Shown in pieces: positions 27,531 to 39,100 of a stretch of 64,000 bases of DNA. The position numbers were made by a program, and so were the translations under genes. How positions within the stretch are numbered: the first letter of the stretch is position 1; every line of letters starts with the position of its first letter. Under the pieces are notes generated by a model. It saw nothing but the letters and a program-made list of their open reading frames with translations, had not been told where the DNA came from and made no database searches. Source of the stretch: Parelaphostrongylus tenuis (lineage: Eukaryota > Nematoda > Chromadorea > Rhabditida > Metastrongylidae). The stretch is from positions 62,001-126,000 of the forward strand of contig JAHQIW010000291.1 in NCBI GenBank assembly GCA_019055375.1. The letters run 5' to 3'.

Positions 27531-28925
27531 GAGCTTAACTGGTGCAGGAAAAGAATTTTCCTATGCGTTTCAGAAATACGACACAACTTTTCCTACAACA
27601 TATTAAATTCTAAGACTTTATGCTATGATTCATCAAAGCTTGCGATCTGATATGTGTTTCAGAGGAAGATTTAAAAATGCTCGACACTTGACGACGTTTA
27701 AGTGGCTGTGAACAAGTCAATAGAAGCTAAAATTCTCTACAAAGGCGATCTTCCACAAGGCATCCATTTCTGTTTTGACAAGATCCTATCTATTTTCAAC
27801 TCCACTTTCTGAAATGCACGTGCTTCCCTCAACATTGCTCAAAGGTAAACCCTAGAAAAGTTGGCTATTGTTATCTCTATGCCGAAAAACCTTCTAGACC
27901 GTTACATGGCGACGTTTTTGACTGCTTGTGCACATTCCGATATGGTGATGATTAATGGTGAATATGCAGATCCCAATGGGTTCCATCAAAATCTCCTTAT
28001 GTTGGATATAGTGACAACGATATTAGCTGCATGGATACATCGCTTCGTATGCAGATGTATCAGAGCTTGAACCCTTAAATTTGAACTATGACGGGTTTTC
28101 CGCTAGGTTAGTGTAAGATACGTATGAAGATTCAGCAGCTGAAGTGACAGCATTAGCATAAGAACTTCTTCGAAAAGCCTACAAAGTTAAAATTCAAAAA
28201 CCTAAGCACACAACGTTATAGGAGCATGTTTGTTCTACAGCAAAACTTCCAAACGGAGTCATAGAGACCACAAATTCATTATCACACGGAAGCATCCATT
28301 TACAAAAAGTCATGAAAACTAATGGAGTGCTCATCCTCAGTGAAAAATTCGAAACAAAACAGTATATCACAATTATGTCAATTATGTAAACTGGTGAGAG
28401 CATCCGAACAGTTTTCAACAATTTAAAACAATTTAATCAATTTAAAAGTCAGTTAATTGATCCATAATGCAATAGTCAATATCTACAACAATTAAAAGAT
28501 TTTACGAAGATTATAGGCAGCATAAACAATGAAAGCTATCGTGATTGTGTTGAGGACAATAAACTTGCTAACAGCTAACAAAGCTTCTTTAAGTGGGTTT
28601 TTGCAAAGAGTTGGTTGAGTCCGATAGAGGTAATTTTCTCCTCACATAAGAGGAGGCCCGTTGCAGGAACTGAAAATATGACAACATTGACAATTCGTCC
28701 TCTGTATACATTAATGTAAATATTCATAACTATTCTATATCATTACAGTCAAGCAATGTTACCTTTATTCCACTCCTTCTCCTTGAGCTATGGCTCCCAT
28801 GTTTTATTACATTCTCACTTCCCGATGGTGAATTATAACCGACAACTTCTGCGGCGTAAGCACAACGCATAGCCGGATGGAGCATCCTGAAGAACCAAAA
28901 CTTACATAAAACATTAATCTTATTC

Positions 28926-29188
28926 GAGCCAACATGTCATGTGATCTGCTATGGGCTCTTGTACAGCTGTATACACGTGTTTCGGCCTTGCAGCCTCGCC
29001 AGTCGAGCAGGCCCTTCGTCTTTGGCCAATCTTCTCGGAAGTCCCTACATCCCCTATAAAGAGGAAGGCGACGAGGAGCGACTTACACCCGAGAGGATTG
29101 GCTAAAGACGAAGAGCCTGCTCGACTGACGAGAGTACAAGGCCGAAACACGTGTAGAGCCCATAACAGAACACGTGACATGTTGGCTC
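28926..29188. repeat. Head-to-head palindromic copy of family D
   Basis: Arms of about 125 bp begin 'gagccaacatgtcatgtgat' and end with the complementary 'cacgtgacatgttggctc'. Each contains 'acacgtgttt' or its complement, a 'cagtcgagcaggc'-like block and 'ccaat(c/t)ttctcgg'. The other family D copies are single units, so this is a fused inverted pair. Confidence 0.75.
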
Positions 29189-29742
29189 AATTAATAACTA
29201 TGGAATATATTAAAATTTGACCGTGGTTTTAATAAAACACTCAAACCCATATAACAATTGACATTTTTTCTACACACAGCAATGAACATTTCCTTGAGCA
29301 ACCTACTGATCAGTATTGTGTGACGACACACCGGTGACGACTCTAATTTGAGTAGTTAGACTGCGGATTTCATTCAACAGATGGACATTTGAAAATTTTT
29401 TTTTGCATCAGGCGAAGTAGCCGAAAGTTGGCCATCGATTTTGAAGTAGAACAATCAGTCTCGAGAATTTTTTTTTGCCAAGAAAGGACGATTCGTGAAA
29501 CGGTTTTCATTTATTATGCTGAGATTTAGTGTAAGTTTGCCTTGCGATCTCTTACAACATGTAATATTCTTACCTGTGATACCCCGAAACTCAGCCGATT
29601 TCCATATGTCGCACGATTAATGATATTTTGGCCATCGTTTCTTTGCCTTTCAAGCATTATCTGCGACCATACGTGAGGCCGAATATGACGTCAACTGCTA
29701 TTTACATGACGTTATTTTTCTTTATAAATACATTGAATAAGA

Positions 29743-30050
29743 GCGCACGTGGCGCAGTGATTAGAAATGCGATGCGTCGCATACAAGGTTGATTGTTCGA
29801 CCACATGCTTACGACTGACCAAGCCATTAATCCCTCCGGCGTCAGTAAACTGGTATAGGAGTGGTCGCAGACTTATCTGGGAGTATGAGCAGCAATGACT
29901 CGATACAGCAGAAGGCCAGCGCGAGTCATTGTAAAGGCCAGATATGCATTCAATCATCTCAAGCGAAGTGAAAAATTGAAGAAATGCATGGCGCATCCTT
30001 CAGGAATTGATCAACGCCAAAAGCTTTATCCCTTATCTTTTGGTACGTTA
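29743..30050 (+). repeat. tRNA-headed SINE, family B
   Basis: Head 'gcacgtggcgcagtgattag', body 'ggtataggagtggtcgcag', 'gggagtatgagcagcaatga' and 'gtaaaggccagatatgc', tail 'gcatggcgcatccttcagg' ending in an A/T-rich 'ctttatcccttatctttt'. It aligns with copies at 44087-44385 and 61366-61670 and with inverted copies at 51265-51370 and 52010-52185. Confidence 0.7.
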
Positions 30051-30550
30051 AATGCTGATCAGGTTCCTAGCCAAGTTCGCAATCAACGATTGTCATTTGA
30101 ACATTTCATGCGTCCGAAATGTTAGATTATGCGGTAATGTCCAGTCTATCTGTGATCCCTGACGTAGTCCAGATCTTACACTCCGTTTCTCACATGGTTT
30201 ACACGGTATACTTTCAGCATCACCACTTGATGTTTTACAAAGCTGAGTGATCTCAATTTGCTTATGCAACGTGTAAATCTCTGAGAAATAGGCTGAAGCA
30301 ATACAGAGTGTACAACAGGTCGTTTACTTCCGCTCATCTCTGTATTTACATAGAGCCAGATCATATGAGGTTGTTTCTCCCTAGGAATATTTTGATGCAT
30401 AGGAATTGAATCCGCTTCTCTTTATATTACTTTCTTCAGGGTTAATCAAAGAATGATTGCTTCACAAACCGTGCCGAATTCGACCTATATTTCTGATGTG
30501 CTCATCCGTAACGTAATATAAGAAATGATGTCACTAGCAAAATGATTATC

Positions 30551-31012
30551 CCTTGGAGGACCACCGCTGATAGGCAGGTGGCGTCGTGCCGCCGCATATG
30601 CGGCAATCCAGCATGTGGTATCTGAATATCTGTGCCTATATGTCTGGCGTTCTATCTAGATGTCTTTCCCACGAGACGCGACACCGCCATTGCAGTAGCT
30701 GAGTGAGATTTGACGTCGCGCGGCTCGATATGAAACGCACCGTGTGGTTCTTGGAAAATCATAGTAGGATGCGATTAATACATGAGAAGCTGACACACTT
30801 TCTAGGGACGTTAGCTATTCAAATCTTCCACGAACGCTTCTGCCGAGTCGAAAGCCTTCTTAACCCTTTGAAGACCATGAGAGTGATTTTGCTTCTCAAC
30901 GCGCGACATCAAATCTCACTCGAGTACTGTAGTGACGGCGTCGCGTCTCGTGGGAAAGCAATGACGCGACGCCACATGCCTATCAACGGTGGTCTTCAGA
31001 AAGGTTAAGGCG
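30551..31012. repeat. Large foldback with G+C-rich arms
   Basis: Left arm: 'gaccaccgctgataggca', 'cacgagacgcgacaccg' and 'gtgagatttgacgtcgcgcg'. The right arm has the complements 'cgcgcgacatcaaatctcac', 'ggcgtcgcgtctcgtg' and 'tgcctatcaacggtggtc'. A central loop of about 170 bp has no similarity to a known gene. Confidence 0.7.
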
Positions 31013-31440
31013 ATAAGAAAAATTGATGAATTAGTGAAACCATCTTTTGTCATTCTGTCGAATACTACTCGAATGGAGGAGTTTTGCAACGATATGAGGC
31101 TGGCAGAATGAGCAGTTCCGAATGTCATGAAGATCTCGATTTTGAGGAAAACGGCCCTGATACTTGACTATTGATTTGAGACATTCCAGTCTGGAAGACA
31201 ATGTGTGATAAACCACGTTCAATGCGTTGACGATTAATAGATAGAGCTTCACGTCTAGTCTCTATTGTTGTTCAAAGAAAATTCAGCACTAAGACTTCAG
31301 GGACAACAATCGTCAACATTACTTAATATCAATATGGGATCTTTTGCATGGTCTTTTTGAGGTAATTACCATGTGGTAAAGGTGCTGGACGACAACCATA
31401 TTGGCCTTCTAGTTAGCCAAATACCACCAAAACTGTAGAT

Positions 31441-31650
31441 CTACTTAACGGCTTCCGAAGCTTCAATTAACTTTAGTGCTAAATTTTTGAGATCGTACTT
31501 CATCACTTTCGGATTGCTGACATGAGTTAATGCCTGCATGTCTTGCAACATAGCGATGAAGATCATGTGTTTCTGAAGACAAACATTTCTTAAGTAGCCC
31601 AATAAAATCGACTTATTAGCACTAACGACATGTTTGATGATTCCTGCGTA
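31441..31650 (-). CDS. Orphan open exon-like stretch downstream of lin-5
   Basis: After an acceptor-like 'tacgcag', the minus strand stays open for about 66 codons to a TAG at 31441-31443. It encodes a helical-looking peptide containing KHMIFIAMLQDMQALTHV and LKNLALKLIEASEAVK. A second acceptor-like 'cttcag' sits inside it. It could be an alternative last exon of lin-5 or chance. The residues match no family I recognise. Confidence 0.25.
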   Translation of the reverse strand, partial: YAGIIKHVVSANKSILLGYLRNVCLQKHMIFIAMLQDMQALTHVSNPKVMKYDLKNLALKLIEASEAVK

Positions 31651-31686
31651 GTCCGTGACAATGTTGAACGAAAATTAAGATGAAAA

Positions 31687-32257
31687 TTAACGAATGAAAA
31701 ACTGAGTAGACGTTCTTAGCATGATAAAACAGCTCAAGAAAGTCTTAAAGACTAACGCGTTTCTTCTCTGCAGCTCACTCACTCTTGACTGATCTGTCTC
31801 AAAGGTAACGTCCTTGGCTTCCGAGACATCTGAATAAACACATGTGTTCACAAACAGATCAAATGAAAAACTCATAGTAGAGATGTCTCAAAACTTCAAA
31901 TTCTACATTGTTCATTAAAATATGATATAGGGCAATACTTAAGCAAAAAACTACTCAAATTTTGTAAAGCGAGTGAAAAACATCAGAACAGAAAAGCCAA
32001 AAAAAATTGCCAAACAACATAAGGTCTAGAGCAAATCAGGATGAATCGATCATTTACTTACGAGATTCCACTAGGGAAAGTTTTGAGTTGTTTGACTTTG
32101 GCGCAGAAGCGGTGCTGTACGTACTACTTTGTGCTAAACTGACAACGCTATTAGGTTTTGAAGCAATGCTTGGAGTTCCCTGTTGCTGCGACGGCTGTGT
32201 ACCGTTGAAAACACAAAGAGCTTTAGTGTTGACAGCACTTCTATTCTCCAGTTCCAT
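31687..32257 (-). CDS. lin-5: Probable C-terminal exons of the lin-5 gene
   Basis: Two exons join in phase (32257-32062, then 31829 to the stop at 31687). The first begins after a tatag acceptor and encodes a Ser/Thr/Gln/Asn-rich low-complexity region. It ends at a perfect gtaagt. The second contains SRVSELQRRNALV, which resembles the RIAELQQRN stretch of the NuMA C-terminal tail as I remember it. The residues that follow that stretch in NuMA (a PHLK-type segment) are not encoded here: the frame runs FKTFLSCF to a stop. An excellent donor, gtgagtgag, sits inside the motif. Connection upstream would use the gtgtaatt donor after VIE at 33130, also in phase 0. Confidence 0.5.
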
Positions 32258-32475
32258 CTATAAAACATCCTTACAGTGAAAAGTCAATAGAACCAAGAAA
32301 ATAAAGAGTATCGTTTTACTGATGTTTTTGGCATTTGTAATTTATAGCTTGATCATACCAGGAAATGTATTGAGAAATCATCTACCCACAGAGAGCAACA
32401 GTCATGAATAGCTGGTTTTCGACAAAAAGCGAAACAATTTTTGATAACTAAAACATCTGAAGACCTATGAACTCA

Positions 32476-32732
32476 GCCCTTTCGGGACGGTGGACTCATC
32501 TCTCCTACATCTCTAACCCCCGCGTGGGAACATAATGAATGTATTATTGTTTCATTTCGATTGTATTATTGTTGCTATTTTCCTAATTATCACAATACAT
32601 TTAATATGTCTACACATAACATAACATAGGAAAATAACAATATTACAATTTAAATGATACCCTGATACATTCAATGCGTTCCCACGCTGAGGGTTAAAGA
32701 CAGGGGCGGGTCCACGGGCCCGAAAGGGTTAA
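32476..32732. repeat. Foldback element with A+T-rich loop
   Basis: Arms start 'gccctttcgggac' and end 'gggcccgaaagggtt'. Nested inside are 'taacccccgcgtgggaac' and the complementary 'gttcccacgctgagggtta'. The loop contains inverted 'attgttgctattttcctaat' and 'aggaaaataacaatattac', so nearly the whole 257 bp can pair. It lies between lin-5 C-terminal exons. Confidence 0.75.
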
Positions 32733-33123
32733 CAGATATACAAAAGCCCTCGCTCTATTATGTTCTATCGCTCTAAATCACTGGAGTCAGAAATACGATG
32801 AATTCCATCTGAAAATTCAAATCCAATCAATTTACTCCAGAAGAAGGATTTCCACAAGTTCCTAGAAATCTTGTAGTTTCTCCTCCATCAAGGTTCTGAT
32901 TGCTTATAAATCACTGTATACATACCAACCCACTGGCTTACAGCCCTATTCCAAAAGACGACGTATCCATGTTCCAAAACTAAAATATATAGAACTGGGT
33001 TTATCTCACGATAGGGTCTACCGAAGTAAAGTGATCTATAATTTTATCTATATATTCGAGCGTTTTTTGCAGACCCCGACGACTCACCTTTGGATACACT
33101 TTTACTAGAAAAATCAAAAACAA

Positions 33124-36100
33124 TTACACTTCAATGACAAACGTGTTGGCATCCACGGTGTCGAGAGATGGACGGCTATATGAAGCACGATCGAAACAAA
33201 TGGGCATTTCACACGTGCACGCTCGAGTTACTAGATGGCTATTGGAATGTAGAAGACAGATATTTTAAAGACTTCGTTCCACTCATAATAGACAAATCCA
33301 CAGACTTTTCAGCTACTATGTAACATTGGCAACTAACCACTTTGCTATGAGAAGTCCTGATCACAAAAAACGTATGATCATCTTCATTTCCAAGACTTTC
33401 CGAATTTTCTAAAACGAGTGAAAGTAAAGACTCAAAACAGAAAACTTGGAGAAAAAGAAGAATAAAACTGACCCACTGACACGTGTGAAGGTATCTGAAC
33501 TGTCGACGCCTGTGAAGGGATCTGACCCACCGATGTGTGTGAAGGGATCTGACCCGTCGACGTGTGTGAAGGGTTATCAATCGGTATCTCGGCTTCAGGT
33601 ATTGATTTCATCTTAAAAACCAAAACATTAGAGCCAATATACCCTTTAAAACCACCTTATCATCAACACTATTTGCTTAAATCATACAGCTAACACTGTT
33701 TGAGAATCCATTCTACCTAAACGCCACGTTGGCTTCCGTATCCCCGTCCATCTCAATCGTGACCTTTATTTTTTGGGCACTCGAACTCCTGGCTGACCCG
33801 AGCACAAGTTACTATAAAGCAAAATTGAACAAAACCGATTACCGATGCTTGAAACGAAGGTTGACAAGGATCCTTCTTGGAGGTTAATAATTCCGTTTGC
33901 ACATACAATAAAGCATTTTCTTCTTTCAAAATTGTGACTTCATGTTGAAGCTTACTATTCCTTTCTAAAGCAACGAAAAGCTCGGTCTGAAATACTTGTT
34001 ATCAAAAATAAATCTTGTGCTCCATGATATCAAAAGCACCTCCAGTATTTCAAACTTCATCATTAAACTGAGTAGATCATCCCCTCTCAGCGTAAACTTC
34101 TCACGCAATTGTTTACACATACGATTGAAAAGTTCCTAGAAAAAACTTGTCTTTGTTTACTCAGATTACGAAGAAGATAAAAATAGATACACAGCGACAA
34201 GAACGACTTGAATAACTGGTCTGAGGAATCACATGCTTCCATTTATCGACATAAATTATAAGGTTCACTCGCCTCAGTATTTTTTTCCAAACTATCTACT
34301 GATTTGAGCTCCCCTTCCAGTAGCGATATAGAATCTGCATGACGACTATTCCTGTCTTCCAATACTTCTAGCTAAAAAGACGGTGATTTCAATCAAAAAC
34401 AAAAGGAATTGAGCAAAAATTTCAATTATTAACTCCAAAATAAGTCCCGAATTCCCCAACTTCATTTGACAATGAAACAATTTTTCTAGCTTTATGGGAA
34501 GGGCATTAAGTCTTGCCCTTCAATCAAAAGAGTCTTGGTCCTTGATTTTCTTTCTTCTGCGGAAAATAGCTAAAGAGCAACACAAATGCTACGAAGGCAA
34601 TGCTTTTTTTTGGATCACAAAATCAAGAGCCGAAGACTTTCAAAAAATCCGTAAACATATTTAGCAGTGAAGGTGGGTGGATTCACACCACCAACGTAGA
34701 CTATCAACCTAACAAATACTTTTCCTTTCAGAATATCACCTAGGGCTCATTCTACAATGACAGAAAATTCCCTATGTGACAACTCGAGAAATCTGCGGCT
34801 AGATTGTTCTAGATGTTCAAAAAAAAAAAGGAATAATCTGAGCAGAAATACAGAATAATCGGTAGCATACACGCTACGGACTCCCACTTACGACGATGGG
34901 CAGTGGAAAGGGATCAAACCTAGGATTGCGCAGATCGCAAACAAAACAATATCATAGAAGGAAGTTTGAGACACGTCAAGGATGTTGAATTATAAACAAA
35001 AACAGTGAAACGCTGATCTTAAGGTCCTCTTAACTACGCGAGCCGCATAGTGTGATCCGCTGACTTTTAATGCAAATTGAGATTTAATTGTTTTATGATA
35101 GTTCTCTCACCGCCCTATGTCGTAGACGGGAACGCTTTGTGTACGGAGTACTATGACTGCTGCACTGCTGCTTTAAATATCTGCGGTCACCTGGAGTGCT
35201 GAGCTCAGTCTGGAGCACTGCACCAGAAGCAGATTTGCTACTTTGAGATTATCATTATACCAGCACGGTAAAGATCGTTAGTACTGATTTCTGAACTGGG
35301 CTTCCAGGTTTAACATCGAGCTCACTTTCAACTAGGACGACCCTACTGAGGTGATACGCCGTCCCTGTACATTGTACCCTGCACCCTTCGTGAATAGTGC
35401 GTCTGCGCCTTCTCTATGTAAGGGATTGAGTTTCCCCGAGAGGATTGGCTAAGACGAAGGGTACTGCGCAACTGACGGAGCTGCCTAAGTCGAAACACGT
35501 GTATTGGGCTCTATAAGAGCTCATAACAGACCACATTTATGGCTTAAAAATAATTATTAGGTATAAAGAAATGTATATTCAAGCAGACATAGTGAAATGG
35601 AAATGTGTTGAAAATATGACAGTAACGTCACAAACCTTTTCCTTCAAACCTTCAATTATAGCTTTCGTTTCAAAATCTTGACTCTCAAATAGCTTCCGCT
35701 GCTCCTTGAGAGATTCCTTTGTCTGTTTAAGCTCGTTCAATGCTTGGTCATGAGCCTTCGATAATAACTTCAAACCTTCAACATGATCAAAGATTTCTGC
35801 GTTCTTCGAGTTGATAGCCGACTGTAGCTGTGAACACTCGGCTTGTAGGATCTCTAGAGAGCAATTTATATTATTAAACTTCCGTGTAACGGATTCTAGG
35901 TCTTCTTTCAATCTTTCGATCATCATAGTGGCCTCTTTAAGTTGATCTTCCTTCTCCTTGAAGACAATTTGCAGACTGTCTAATGTTGACTCAATAACGT
36001 CCTTTTCTCTTGCTGTATTAGCTAGGTCCTTTCGCTGCTCTCTGATAATGCGATCTCGCTCAATCACAATGATTTCCAGCTAAAATTAACAAGTACAAAG

Positions 36101-39100
36101 TATAATTATAATGTTGCAATCTTATCAAACACAAATAAAATGCCCACTAACCTCTTCAATACGAGCACAGGCTGTACCGATTTTCGTATCGCGTTGGATA
36201 ATCTCTGCCATATGGACACTTTCGAGCTGATGTAAGGCTGATTCGTGTTCGTTAACAGTACTTTTATAGCGTTCTTCTTGATGGGAAAGTTTTTCTTCTG
36301 TTTCAGCAAGTCTTTTCGTAAGCTAAACACCATACAACTTTTTAAAATGGGGTAACAGCACAGATTTCCATAAAACTTACAGCATCGTATTTGTCTTGTG
36401 AATGCTTTTTTATTTCTTCGATGGCATTCTCATGAGACTGTTTTTCAGAGTCGTACAACAATCGAATCTTCTCTAGTTGCTCAGTCTTTTCGCGAATTTC
36501 TTGCTGATGCGCAGCGTTCTTTTCCATTTCATTTGTGTACAGAGTCATGGAGTTTGTAGTCTGAATAACATAAACTTCACTTATCACTCTATTTGACCCG
36601 TATCAATTTCTATTTCGTGGGCAGCCCCAGCACTTCTAGCATTCGATTCATCTTCTCGGGTGCTTAAGACGAACGACGTAGAATACTAATCAAGCACTTC
36701 TCCTTGCAGTTTCGAGTTATGCCTAGCAGGGGCGTTTCGTAGCATTTTCGTTATTGCTTGGATTGCCGGAGAGTGCCGGGGAAAGAACGGACTACCCCGC
36801 ACCGAACATCTCTAGCCAGTCAGTCACAGACCTTCCGATTGACATATATACACTTCTAATTCGACCTCACCATTTCATTCAATCTTCCAGAAAGTATTTT
36901 TCTCACTTTTAAAGAAGCGTTCAAGTCTCACCTCTGTCTCTAGGCGTTTACGCCAATCGGCAACAGCTTTCTGATACTGCTCTCTTTCCAGTGCTACAGC
37001 TTTTCGTTCCTCTTCCAATAATCCCATAAGAGTTTTACGCTCATTATCAATGATTTTTGCTTGCTGAAGACTGCATATTTATAGGAGCACTTCATATGTC
37101 ATGAAGATATGAAAGCACCTGCAAATTTGCTTCTGCTTCGTCTTTTGCGTCAAGCAGCTGCCTTTCCAAAACGGAAATAGAACGGTTCTTTCCTTCTATC
37201 TGCTCATCCAAATGCACTTGCCTCTCTTCCAGTTCCTCCACATTCCTTTTATAGGCTCTCAACTAAACAATGACGCAAAATTGTGAGCGTTGAAGGAAAA
37301 ACATCGTGTAAAGACATCTACAATTTACCCATTCTTTCTGGCTAAAAAAGTGTCGTTGGTATTCCTCCATTTGCTTGTTTAATACTGCCACTCTAGCTTC
37401 TAATTCGTCTTGAATCTTCTGTGACACTTTTGCATTTGAGTCTATATTACGGATACGCTCGTTTTTGCTTGCGATCCTTAATTTAATCGCAGGATAAGGT
37501 TTTGAGACTTTCTTGCTATATAGAGCACGAAGGCTCTAGACATTAACCAGATTTTTTTCCACTTACTCTCCCACGAGTGACTCAATTTTGTTCTGAGACT
37601 CCAAAACTTGTAATTCAGAATTGGCCAATCGATCTTCAAGCTCATGTATCTGCTTCCTCAAAGTTCTAATCTCACGTTCGCGTCGTAGTTCTCTTAATTG
37701 ACACTTATGAATTGAATTAAGGAACACAAATTCAAAGTGAATTCAATAGCATTCCGGATGGCGATACCTGACTTTTGGAGAATTTATTGCGTCCAAAAGA
37801 GGACTACCACCACAACGTGTCACCGTATGGACATCCGTGTTAACGCTATTTTTCCGCCGTCTGTTTGGAGGGCACGGAGTGAGGAATGATGATCGAGTAA
37901 CTAAGTATTATATGCAATAATTGAGTATGAACAAGCTAGCAAATGACAAACAGAATACCTGACATTGCCGAGAACTCTTCTACTGTCTGATTGGACCGCG
38001 GTGGTGAAAAAAACTCGGACGGTTTAACCATACTCGACCACCAGTCATTTTGATCTCCATCGAATGCGCTCAGCTGATTGGGAAAAATGCACAGTTAGTG
38101 AGTGAAGAGATCCAAATTCTGATTGAATGCTTTCCTATGATTTTGTCTATGATCTCCTAGTCACTTGATAGTATATTAACCCTCAGAGAGCGACGTTTAC
38201 CAGCTGTGGTACACGAAGGTTTCAAGGCCTTTCTCGCTGGACAAAACTTTTCTCTTAAACATTTTGTAATCATCGAAATTTTAGATCTCTAGGATTTCAA
38301 CTATATGTTTGATTTTAGGAGAATCCTTTTTATTACATCGTAGCAGCGAAAACATGATGATATTTCACACTCAGCTTCCTTTATTTGCTCAACTGGGCTT
38401 GTATAAGATTCTTCGCTAAACTCCTAATTGTCATTCGATAGCACAAATCTCAAAAATTTCGATGATGCAATTAGTTTTTTGAAAGATTACCTTAGAACGC
38501 TGTAAAAGCTAAAAGACGACTACGTTATGACTTATAGTTTTCATCGTATATTAGTTTTATATGCACAAAGGCATAGAACATGTAGAGAAAATCATGTATC
38601 ATCAGAGTAGCACAAAAACCTAAGGTTTTACTTTCCAAACAGAAGAAAAACTTTGTGGACCAACATGTAAGTTCTACAACACATACTTAAAGAAGAGATA
38701 AAAAAGACAGCACTTTCATTGACTAGGAGGCTTATAATATCCTTTCTTCCTCAAAAATGCGGTGCTTCCCAGGAAGCATTTACGTCATTTCTACTATCCA
38801 TAACCTTATTGAAATCGTTTCAATCATCTTCAACCATTCACTGAGGATGGAGCCCCTTTCAGCGGCGATGAAAATCTAGATTTCTTCCGAAAACTATCAT
38901 ACAATCACTGAAGCTCGTACCGCTTACTCGGCGACCGTATCGCGTGCCAAGCGAAATATCAACGCGGTTCACAAAGTGTTAAAGAAAGTACAGTATGACG
39001 CTTGTTCAAAAATTTCGTCAGGGTGAAATCAACGTTGAAAGTCGGGAAGGGCTTTTATAGGAATAAATACATGCACTACCATTCGAAAACCTCGAGAGGA

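Larger units (their letters stand above)
22851..31440. other. Repeat-rich gene desert between pbs-2 and lin-5
   Basis: No conserved gene is recognised in 8.6 kb. The region is a mosaic of foldbacks, SINEs, mariner fragments and terminal-inverted-repeat elements, listed individually. The stretch 27530-28900 is A+T-rich and holds nothing I can identify. Confidence 0.6.

Noticed and set aside
35579..36067. A stand-alone 162-residue coiled-coil protein
   Set aside because: It is one internal exon (36079-35636) of the lin-5-like gene, with splice sites and phase matching its neighbours.
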